From assembly GCA_046705265.1 (NCBI GenBank), contig JBJKQL010000063.1, positions 1 through 53,390 of the forward strand: a stretch of 53,390 nt of DNA, read 5' to 3'. Positions 16,671-23,550 of this stretch are shown here, in pieces. This DNA is from JAJYTL01 sp046705265. GTDB taxonomy: Bacteria; Pseudomonadota; Alphaproteobacteria; Ferrovibrionales; Ferrovibrionaceae. The number at the start of each line of letters is the position of its first letter. The stretch's first letter is position 1. The translations under genes and the position numbers were made by a program. The notes beneath the pieces are model-generated. The model worked only from the letters and a program-made list of their open reading frames with translations, was not told where the DNA came from and searched no databases.

Positions 16671-16919
16671 AGCCGACCGCACGCCACCCAGTGGACGCTC
16701 GTCCTGATAACAGACGACATCCGCCTCGCCGAGCGTCTCCGCTTGCTCACGTCGCTTTTTGTCCTGCTCGGCGAACCGCTGCGGCTGACCGCTCTTTCGC
16801 TTCTGCTCGCCATTCTGCAGCCGCGCGAATCCGGTGACGCGATTGCACGGCGATCGCTGTGTCGCCATGTCCTTGGTGATCACATTGAGGATGCCATGGT
16901 ATCCATATCGAATGCGTCC

Positions 16920-17627
16920 TCAATCTTCATCACGCCACGCGCCGCAACCATTAGGTCTCTTTTCTTGACCGAAGGGACTGTGTACCCGGATCCCGTTGTT
17001 CGCAGCCCACATCGCTGCCTGGGTCCGATTACGGACGTTGATTTTTTTCATGATGGCCTTGAGATGTACCTTTACGGTGCCCTCGGCGATATTGAGTTCG
17101 TTGGCGATCTGCTTATTGGAGGTTCCGTTCAGCAGACATGCCAGGATTTGGGCTTCGCGCTGCGATAACCCTGCTAAGCCTCCCAGGGATTGGTCCTCTC
17201 TCTGTCGCGCCAAAGGATGGTTCGTTAGGAGATGCCCGAGGCTCGTTGGGAAGACTTTTTCGCCGAGCAAGACGAGTTGCATCGACTGGAGCAAGGCCTC
17301 GGCGGACATATCCTTCAGCAAATAGCCGTCCACTCCCTCGGAGAATGCTTTGTTGAGCCGGTCAACCCGAATCTGGTCGGCCAGTACAATGATCCGTGTT
17401 TTCGGCAGAGCCGCGTGGACATCGGCAATGCCCAAACTTGGGCTGTCCTCGAGATCCGGCATTCCAATCAGAGCCAGATGAGGTTCAGCCGAACCTAACA
17501 CGCCTAGAGCTTCCGTGAGAGATGAGGCCTCGTGATCCACGGAGAATGGGGAACCGTCAACAATCTTACGGATTGCTTCCCTGAACAACCTGCTTCGGTC
17601 GATCAATAACGTCGAAATGGTGTTCAT
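16920..17627 (-). CDS. LuxR/NarL-type response regulator with degenerate receiver domain
   Basis: 235 residues; GGAAT precedes ATG 17627. Residues about 5-120 have the receiver fold, and 148-215 a LuxR-type helix-turn-helix (LSQREAQILACLLNGTSNKQ, ANELNIAEGTVKVHLKAIMK). The phospho-acceptor Asp expected after the third strand is Gly55 (HLALIGMPDLED), and one of the two N-terminal acidic residues is Arg (LLIDRSRLFRE). Lys105 (GYLLKDMS) is kept. By family knowledge this predicts a regulator that is not switched by aspartate phosphorylation, or one bound by another signal. It sits alone between the activase operon and a gene-poor stretch. It could be read as a FixJ/NarL-like partner of the kinase end at base 1, but the missing Asp argues against that. 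Confidence 0.85.
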   Translation of the reverse strand: MNTISTLLIDRSRLFREAIRKIVDGSPFSVDHEASSLTEALGVLGSAEPHLALIGMPDLEDSPSLGIADVHAALPKTRIIVLADQIRVDRLNKAFSEGVDGYLLKDMSAEALLQSMQLVLLGEKVFPTSLGHLLTNHPLARQREDQSLGGLAGLSQREAQILACLLNGTSNKQIANELNIAEGTVKVHLKAIMKKINVRNRTQAAMWAANNGIRVHSPFGQEKRPNGCGAWRDED

Positions 17628-17879
17628 ACCAATTCCATTCTTTGGCGATCAGACCGAAGGTGCCTGTTCTGTCGGTATCTTTCCGTCAAAAGTGTGGGCG
17701 CGGAAAGCCCCTAGTAAGTTTCTTCCAGCCTGGCCTGCAACCTGATCGCACTTCGACACGGATTCCACTCTTTGCCATTAGTAAGAAACGGGCGCGCACC
17801 GGTGCCGAAGAACGAATCGTGCTTCTGCATGATCAATGCCTACTACAGCTCTACGCTACACGCTCTCAACCCCCACTCA

Positions 17880-17893
17880 TTGATACGGGTCAA
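17880..17893. promoter_or_regulatory. FNR/FixK-type box TTGATACGGGTCAA
   Basis: Exact TTGA-N6-TCAA match, 260 bases upstream of the response-regulator start (minus) and without an assigned gene on the plus side. The distance to 17627 is long, so either a long leader or an unannotated transcript is implied. Confidence 0.6.
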
Positions 17894-18282
17894 TGGCGCT
17901 TAGCTCCACATTCCACACCCACCAACAATCTCTCTTTTCGAACGCGGCCTGAATAGACAGTCGATTGCGTGCCATTCCGATCGCTCTCATTACTGTTACC
18001 GACCACTTTTTCGGGCACCGTCGGGCTCACGGCACGCCGTGCCATACGCATTCTCGGTGCGATGGGGCGCATGCTTCCACCCGACCCCGCGCCGTGTGTT
18101 CCCATCTGCGGGCCCTTGGTCCGGTTCCGGCGCGGCTCCGCACGCGAGTTTCGAGAACAGCCTGCGCACGACCGCCATCAGCGAACGCGATCACCCGCCT
18201 TCCGCCTGCTCTCCTGACAAGAATCAAGAGAATGTCGAGACGAAGCGCCTCGCGTTCGCGTCTTTCTCACGCCCCGCCCTCG

Positions 18283-18306
18283 CGCCCCCCGATTTATAGG
18301 GGGGCG
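18283..18306. other. Perfect GC-rich hairpin downstream of the lipoprotein gene
   Basis: CGCCCCCC and GGGGGGCG arms (8 bp, perfect) enclose an AT-rich 8-base loop. It lies 67 bases past the stop of the minus-strand lipoprotein gene. No T-run follows on either strand, so it is not a standard intrinsic terminator; it may stabilise the 3' end of that mRNA. Confidence 0.45.
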
Positions 18307-18372
18307 TCGGCCCTATCCGACCGCGAGCGATACGCTTAGCGATCGGGGCGTCGGTTCCAAACCACACAGTTC

Positions 18373-18657
18373 CTACTGTGTCGGCGAAACCTTTTTCAAC
18401 GAATGTCGGAACATGTGTCCGAGTTTTTCGTTTGCCACCTTGCATTCGCTGGCCGACTCGTTTGCTGCCGTCTCGGCATTTTTGGCGGCCTCTTCGGCTC
18501 CCTGCGCTGCACTCGACGCTTGCTGTGCCGACACTTTGGCCTGCTCGGCGTTCTCGCTGGCCGACGATAGAAGCGATTGATCGTGGGGACTCAAGGTGGT
18601 GCAGGCCCCGAGGGCGAGAATCGGAACCAGCGCGATTAGGGTACGTCTGAGAAACAT
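18373..18657 (-). CDS. Small Lpp-like alanine-zipper lipoprotein
   Basis: A 94-residue lipoprotein. ATG 18657 is chosen because AAAGGAAA lies upstream; the frame upstream of it is not signal-like. The signal peptide ends in a lipobox (LALGAC), giving lipidated Cys at about residue 19. The mature chain is an uninterrupted helix rich in Ala, Glu, Lys and Ser with heptad-like spacing (SASENAEQAKVSAQQASSAA, AEEAAKNAETAANESA), as in Lpp/OprI-type proteins. It ends with one Cys and a basic tail. Probable role: outer-membrane lipoprotein that spaces or braces the envelope. The next gene upstream on the same strand is an L,D-transpeptidase, the enzyme class that attaches Lpp-like proteins to peptidoglycan, so the pair may act together. 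An FNR-type box lies 123 bases upstream. Confidence 0.75.
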   Translation of the reverse strand: MFLRRTLIALVPILALGACTTLSPHDQSLLSSASENAEQAKVSAQQASSAAQGAEEAAKNAETAANESASECKVANEKLGHMFRHSLKKVSPTQ

Positions 18658-18773
18658 CGTATTTCCTTTCTTGTTTATATCGATGGCAACACGCACGATC
18701 GAGTTCGGGTGGACAAACTCGCACCGTTCAAACCGTGCTTAGTGCAACTTATCGGGGAGCAACCGCGTCGATG

Positions 18774-18787
18774 TTGACCTAAATCAA
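18774..18787. promoter_or_regulatory. FNR/FixK-type box TTGACCTAAATCAA
   Basis: Exact TTGA-N6-TCAA match overlapping the last codons of the L,D-transpeptidase gene. It is centred about 123 bases upstream of the lipoprotein start at 18657, which suggests the lipoprotein has its own promoter. Confidence 0.65.
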
Positions 18788-19770
18788 TCGCCGCCTCGGC
18801 CAATCGCGGTCCGAGCTTTGTTGCCGAGTAGAGTACTGACGCCCACGGGAATGCCGGTTCGTTCCATCCCCGCCTGCGTAAGCGCCCGCCAATCGATGCG
18901 GGTCGTTTGATCCCTGGACGCGCTTAGAACCATTGACACGAGGTTCCCGGGAACCGCTGGCGTGAAGCTCTGCTCGTCATCGATCGCGTGGGTTTGGCTA
19001 ACGTCGGGAAACGCCGCGACATAAAGCGTTCCGTCGCTCCACGCGACTTCGACCGGCTCATTCACGACCCGAACTCGTGTGCCGACGGAAACTTCTCTAT
19101 AGAGCGTCGCGATGTCGGCCGGGTAAAGACGGATGCAGCCGTGGCTCACCATGCGCCCCACGCCGTAGGGACTATTGGTGCCGTGAATTAGATAGCCAGA
19201 CCAGCCGAGAAGAAGGGCATAGTGTCCAAGCGGATTATCGGATCCTGCCGGCACCACTTTGGGTAAGGCAGGATCCTCCATCCGCATCGAATGTGTGGGA
19301 TACCAGGCCGGGTCGGCTTGCTTGGCGAGGACGCGAGTGACGCCGAGCGGCGTGCTTCGGCCCTCAGTCGCGACGCCGATTGGGAACGTCTGTACCGATC
19401 TCCCGCCGGGCGGGAAATAAAAGAGGCGCTGCTGCGCAAGATTAATCACGATGCCTTTCCGTGGTACGTCGGGAAGAAGATAAAGGTTGGGGATGAGGAT
19501 ACGGCGGCCAACGCCCGGCAGCCATGGATTGACGCGCTTGTTCGCGGCCATGATCTGCGTGTAGCCAAGATCAGCATCGACCGCAATGTCGAGCATTGTG
19601 TCATGGGGACGGGTCACGTAGACCCTTACCGCCCCAATCATCGTTTGCCCGGGTGCAAGTGGAAAATCCGCGGCTGCCGCCCAGTTCGGCGCGACGAACA
19701 GACAAACAATCAGCATTACGGCCTGGAAAGCAGGCGCAGTATTTCGTCGAAATTGCCCGCGGCCTCGCAT
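18784..19770 (-). CDS. L,D-transpeptidase (ErfK/YbiS/YnhG family) with LysM-like domain
   Basis: 328 residues. The signal peptide spans about residues 15-34 (AVMLIVCLFVAPNWAAAA). A LysM-like peptidoglycan-binding segment follows (residues 48-100; YVTRPHDTMLDIAVDADLGY). The YkuD catalytic domain (about 105-240) carries the active-site motif: His196 in IHGTNSPYGVG, and His210 and Cys212 in MVSHGCIRLYP. The enzyme forms 3-3 cross-links or attaches lipoproteins to the cell wall in the periplasm. It follows a 45-codon open frame by nine bases, under an FNR-type box, and is followed by the Lpp-like lipoprotein gene. All catalytic residues are present. Confidence 0.9.
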   Translation of the reverse strand: MRGRGQFRRNTAPAFQAVMLIVCLFVAPNWAAAADFPLAPGQTMIGAVRVYVTRPHDTMLDIAVDADLGYTQIMAANKRVNPWLPGVGRRILIPNLYLLPDVPRKGIVINLAQQRLFYFPPGGRSVQTFPIGVATEGRSTPLGVTRVLAKQADPAWYPTHSMRMEDPALPKVVPAGSDNPLGHYALLLGWSGYLIHGTNSPYGVGRMVSHGCIRLYPADIATLYREVSVGTRVRVVNEPVEVAWSDGTLYVAAFPDVSQTHAIDDEQSFTPAVPGNLVSMVLSASRDQTTRIDWRALTQAGMERTGIPVGVSTLLGNKARTAIGRGGD

Positions 19771-19779
19771 CCCACCGGC

Positions 19780-19917
19780 TTAGGCAAGGCCCGCAACTTT
19801 CGGCACCGCATCCCCAACCAGATCCTTGAACAGCGGAACCATACAATCCTTCACATCGAGCGGCATCGTGCCGGCTAAGGCCGCTTCCGCCGCTCGCGCC
19901 GCGCCCGTCTCATCCAT
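19780..19917 (-). CDS. Short acidic open frame just upstream of the L,D-transpeptidase
   Basis: 45 codons (MDETGAARAAEAALAGTMPL and onward, ending KVAGLA), stopping nine bases before the transpeptidase start. The ribosome site is weak (GAGAG about 12 bases upstream). The protein is Ala-rich, mildly acidic and probably helical. It is placed between the FNR-type box at 20008 and the transpeptidase, so it would be translated first in that transcript. It could be a leader peptide, a small protein or chance; I do not recognise it. Confidence 0.35.
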   Translation of the reverse strand: MDETGAARAAEAALAGTMPLDVKDCMVPLFKDLVGDAVPKVAGLA

Positions 19918-20007
19918 GATCGTAAAACTCTCGCATTCGTTCGTTCATTCCTTACCAAGCACACTTAGCATTTACGACAAATCGACGATTGCTCACCAGA
20001 TATCGCA

Positions 20008-20021
20008 TTGACCAATATCAA
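20008..20021. promoter_or_regulatory. FNR/FixK-type box TTGACCAATATCAA
   Basis: Exact match, flanked by GCA and TGC so that the palindrome extends to 20 bases. It is centred 97 bases upstream of the short acidic frame at 19917 and about 245 bases before the transpeptidase start (minus strand). Confidence 0.7.
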
Positions 20022-20793
20022 TGCGGTGCCTCGCTTCAATTCATTTCCGCCCTGCCGGGCGAGGTGCAGGGTCCTGTCCAGATCAAGCTCGACCCACGTG
20101 CCAATGCGCGTGCATCCGCGAGTCAGCTTCGAGACGATCCAATTCCCATCGCCCTGGGGCCTGCGGTCCAGGCAAAAAACCGGATTTGGAAAGGTCCGAT
20201 CGCGAGTTGGAGAAGCCGTCCGCTCGCATGATCGATGCTACGCAGATACATCGGCGTGGAACCGCCACGGAACGGTTCGTCTCCAGAGATCCCCTCGTAA
20301 TGGCGCAAGAAGTCGCCGCATCCGCAGGGGACCAGTCTACTCCATACACTTCGATGACCTTGATAGGGTGCGGGGAGTGACCGTGAACAATGTGGCCGCC
20401 GGCAAGGTCAGTCAGATCAGCGATAAAGTTTCTCTCTTCCTTCGCAATTCGACAGCCGAAGTTCTTGCCTCAGCGCAGCGAGGCCACTGCAAGGCCGTCG
20501 GACAGCTTTATGGCATGCAGGGGCGTCGCGATCCGCTCAAGGGTCCTCGGGCCTTCCGCCTGCGCCGCGCGGGGTCTGTCAGTCCTTGGTGATCGGCGGT
20601 AACATGGGGACTACGTCGCATGTGATGGCGGCGTGTCTCGACGCGCTCCCGCGCAACGAGGACCGCCTCGCGCCCACCGTCTGCGTGAGGCCTTAGCATG
20701 TCGTTGCATCACGAACACCATTCAGGAGCGACATAATTCCGTTGGCCATTGCGATTCTCAAAAGTCAGTCAATTCGAGAGATCATTGTTCTGC
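20022..20793. other. Unassigned stretch, possibly with a decayed gene on the minus strand
   Basis: No intact gene was found. On the minus strand, around 20308-20123, one frame reads protein-like (DEPFRGGSTPMYLRSIDHAS, then LLQLAIGPFQIRFFAW). A second frame continues with WVELDLDRTLHLARQGG close to the box at 20008. This could be one gene broken by a frameshift. I do not recognise the family. Confidence 0.3.
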
Positions 20794-22416
20794 TTACATC
20801 GTCATCTCGGGCTCTGGCGCTTGCTCCTTATTGGCTTCGGGGATCTCCGTCATTGTTGCTTCGGTCAGGAGCAGGACGCTCGCAACCGAGACGGCGTTTT
20901 CCAGACCAATGCGGACCACCTTCGTGGGATCGATGATCCCGGCCGCGATCAGATCAACATATTGCTTGCGTGATGCGTCAAAGCCCTCGTTGCCCTTACC
21001 ACTCAGCATGCGCGCCACAACCACTCCACCGTCAACGGCAGAATTCTCTGCTATCTGGCGCGCCGGCGCCTCAAGTGCCCACTTGAGTATCTGGATGCCC
21101 GTGCGCTCGTCCCCTTCGCACTTAGCTTCCTCCTCGGCGACCGCCTCGATGCAGCGTAGCGGCGCCAGTCCGCCGCCTGGTACGATACCCTCAGCGACCG
21201 CCGCTTTTGTTGCGTTGATCGCGTCGTCCAGCGCCTCCTTTTTCGACTTCATCTCGGATTCAGAAGGCGCTCCGACCCGGATCACCGCTACTCCACCTGC
21301 AAGCTTGGCAAGGCGTTCCTGCAGTTTCTCACGATCATAATCGCTCGTTGCCTTTTCGATTTCCCGCCGAATCTGCTGGATGCGGCTGTCGATCGCCTTA
21401 CGCTCGCCTGCGCCTCCGATTATGGTAGTGTTCTCCTTGTCAATGACGACCCGTTTTGCGTGGCCGAGTTGCTCGGGGGTCACGTGTTCGAGTTTGAGGC
21501 CGAAGTCTTCGGAGATGACTTGGCCGCCGGTCAGTGTGGCCATATCCTGGAGCATCGCTTTTCGCCGGTCGCCAAACCCCGGTGCCTTGACAGCGCAGCT
21601 CCTCAACGCGCCGCGAATCTGATTGACGATCAAAGTGGCGAGAGCTTCACCCTCGACATCTTCCGCGACGATAAGGATCGGGGAAGCCGCTTTCGCGATT
21701 TGCTCGAGGAGCGGGACCATATCCTTTAGGATGCTGATCTTGCGGTCGGAGATAAGCACAAGGACGTCCTCCATCACTGCCTCCATCTTCTCCGGATTGG
21801 TGATGAAATAGGGCGATAGAAAGCCTCGATCGAACCGCATGCCCTCGACAACTTCGACACTTGTCTCGGTGGTCTTCGATTCCTCAACCGTGATGACGCC
21901 ATCGTCACCGACCTTTTCCATCGCGTCGGCGACGAGTTCACCGATCGCTACGTCATTATGCGCCGAGATCGTGGCCACCTGCGCCTTCTCCCGGCGCGTC
22001 TTCACCGGGCGCGACAGGGTGCGCAAGGCTTCAATGGCCCGTTTGGCGCCCCGATCGAGACCGCGCTTGATGTCGATCGCGCTCGCCCCCGCCACCACGT
22101 TGCGGACGCCGTTGGCGAAGATGGCGTGGGCAAGTATAGTGGCCGTGCTTGTTCCGTCTCCCACCATGTCGCCGGTCTTCTCCGCCGCCTGCCGGAGCAT
22201 GCGTGCGCCGAGATTTTCCTCCGGATCCTTCAAATCGAACTCCTTAGCAATGGTGACGCCATCATTGCAGACGATGGGAGCGCCCCATTTTTTCTCGATC
22301 AGCACCGATTTGGACCGCGGGCCCAGCGTCACGCGAATAGCGTCTACAAGCTGAGTCGCGCCACGCAGTATCTTTTCGCGTGCCGCCGAGCGGAACAGGA
22401 CCTTCTTATGTGGCAT
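20794..22416 (-). CDS. groEL: Chaperonin GroEL, divergent paralogue without adjacent GroES
   Basis: 540 residues, the full chaperonin length. GAGGAGG precedes ATG 22416. Type I chaperonin landmarks are present: VTLGPRSKSVLIEK, NDGVTIAKE, the ATP site GDMVGDGTSTATILA, the apical-domain APGFGDRRKAMLQD, and the D398-region DDAINATKAAVAEGIVPGGG. The first residues (MPHKKVLFRSAAREKILRG) differ from housekeeping GroEL (usually MAAKDVKF). The tail ends EPEMTM instead of the Gly-Gly-Met repeat. No groES gene is adjacent, so it must use a GroES from elsewhere or act alone. A box at 22754 lies 345 bases upstream. I infer a stress- or anaerobiosis-linked second chaperonin in the cytoplasm, not the essential copy. 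Confidence 0.9.
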   Translation of the reverse strand: MPHKKVLFRSAAREKILRGATQLVDAIRVTLGPRSKSVLIEKKWGAPIVCNDGVTIAKEFDLKDPEENLGARMLRQAAEKTGDMVGDGTSTATILAHAIFANGVRNVVAGASAIDIKRGLDRGAKRAIEALRTLSRPVKTRREKAQVATISAHNDVAIGELVADAMEKVGDDGVITVEESKTTETSVEVVEGMRFDRGFLSPYFITNPEKMEAVMEDVLVLISDRKISILKDMVPLLEQIAKAASPILIVAEDVEGEALATLIVNQIRGALRSCAVKAPGFGDRRKAMLQDMATLTGGQVISEDFGLKLEHVTPEQLGHAKRVVIDKENTTIIGGAGERKAIDSRIQQIRREIEKATSDYDREKLQERLAKLAGGVAVIRVGAPSESEMKSKKEALDDAINATKAAVAEGIVPGGGLAPLRCIEAVAEEEAKCEGDERTGIQILKWALEAPARQIAENSAVDGGVVVARMLSGKGNEGFDASRKQYVDLIAAGIIDPTKVVRIGLENAVSVASVLLLTEATMTEIPEANKEQAPEPEMTM

Positions 22417-22531
22417 CTTGGCTACCTCCTCGGATTGTCCAATTCCGGAAATGTACGACTCTCTCGGCTCACATTCCTTTTCGTAGGCTTCAGGATGTCA
22501 CCGATACGGACACAATCACGCCACATCGCGG

Positions 22532-22705
22532 ATGCCCGCTCTTCGCCAAGCTCTGGCCATCCCCGCGCGCCCATATCGCGGTCACTTCGATCCAGACAAG
22601 CACTGGGCTTATCGCGAGAATTTCAACGATGTTCCGGTCATTGATTGTGCCCAGGATGCGTTTTATGTCCTCACCAGAAGGCCGGGGCTAGGTCAGATGT
22701 TATGA
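22532..22705 (+). CDS. Short open frame with protein-like composition, probably a gene fragment
   Basis: 57 codons on the plus strand (MPALRQALAIPARPYRGHFD, then HWAYRENFNDVPVIDCAQDA, then FYVLTRRPG), ending at TGA 22705. The amino-acid mix, with Trp, Tyr, His and Asp well spread, looks like a real folded-domain fragment, unlike the other frames nearby. There is no ribosome binding site and the frame is open upstream without a start. I read it as the leftover 3' end of a gene or a small protein of unknown family. It lies in the leader between the box at 22754 and groEL, on the opposite strand. Confidence 0.35.
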   Translation: MPALRQALAIPARPYRGHFDPDKHWAYRENFNDVPVIDCAQDAFYVLTRRPGLGQML

Positions 22706-22753
22706 AATTGGGTTCGTCATGGCTTCTTCTAACGTGCAACCCCGCGGACCGCG

Positions 22754-22767
22754 TTGATCTGGGTCAA
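22754..22767. promoter_or_regulatory. FNR/FixK-type box TTGATCTGGGTCAA
   Basis: Exact match, very close to the FixK consensus. The nearest gene start on the minus side is groEL (22416), giving a leader of about 300 bases; on the plus side nothing is assigned until 23551. Confidence 0.65.
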
Positions 22768-22967
22768 GCGCGATCTGACAGGTCCCGATAATGCATTCTT
22801 GTTCCACCGAAAAGAGCTTTTCGATTTGCCACTTGCGGCCATTCTTCAAATGGACGCCGCTCCGGTCAGACACACAGGCCAGCACCAGCCACCCTCCGTT
22901 TTGGAAGGCCGAACGAGAGTGAAGACGGCCACGATCACTCCCATGCCAATGACGCGGAGAGCACCGA

Positions 22968-23099
22968 TCAGGAACCCACTGGTGACTCCGATCGGGGCAA
23001 AAGAGAGAGCGACTGCGCCCTCTGCCGTGTCATCGGCATGGACGCGCCGTAGCCATTTCCCTTCGGCGCGAACTGCGTGTTCGGATTCCGACCTGACAT
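22968..23099 (-). CDS. Short frame with excellent ribosome site, possible frameshifted membrane protein
   Basis: ATG 23099 has AGGAGG six bases upstream, one of the best ribosome sites in the window. It begins a 43-residue product (MSGRNPNTQFAPKGNGYGAS, then RQRAQSLSLLPRSESPVGS). The overlapping minus frame that ends at 22846 continues with a hydrophobic stretch (GFLIGALRVIGMGVIVAVFT) followed by LVRPSK. A one-base shift inside the CTCTCTCTTTT tract would join the two into a protein of about 80 residues with one membrane span. Either the gene is frameshifted or only the 43-residue peptide is made. Function unknown. Confidence 0.4.
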   Translation of the reverse strand: MSGRNPNTQFAPKGNGYGASMPMTRQRAQSLSLLPRSESPVGS

Positions 23100-23550
23100 A
23101 AGATCCCTCCTGCGAAGATCCCACCAACTTATCGCAACGATGTCGGGTCCGTAATATGGCCCATTTCCTCTTAATCGCACCGTCTACTAATTGTCTGAGG
23201 AAGGCAGTCGCAGAGAGCCCGCGGCATTGGCTTTATGATCCCAGACCCGGTGCTCCCTTGGTCGCTTTTGACGCTCTGCCACCCTTGGCCGTCTGCCGTC
23301 CGTTGCCAACATCACGATACGCTCGGAACCGGCTAGCAAAACATGCTCTATGTCAATATTACGCCGGGCGGCCTTGCTATCGTTGTCATTATCGACGAGG
23401 TCGTGTGCGTCCGTAGCTTATGTTATACTTGAGCGGTTGGCCGTTGCGAGCTGTCGCGCGGCGTGCCGATCGTGGTGCGGAAACTGTGAAAGTCGTTTTG
23501 CTTGGCGCAGGTGGGCCCGTCGCTGCGGATGGTCGAAGAGGCTAGGAACG

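Larger units (their letters stand above)
17628..18372. other. Gene-poor stretch with one FNR-type box and a strong hairpin
   Basis: About 745 bases. Several short frames on both strands (for example 17996-18178 minus and 17965-18339 plus) lack ribosome sites and motifs, and their composition looks like out-of-frame GC-rich DNA. The box at 17880-17893 and the hairpin at 18283-18306 are the only elements I can support. Confidence 0.5.

Noticed and set aside
18283..18306. Intrinsic terminator after the lipoprotein gene
   Set aside because: The stem is perfect but no T-run follows on either strand; reported only as a hairpin.
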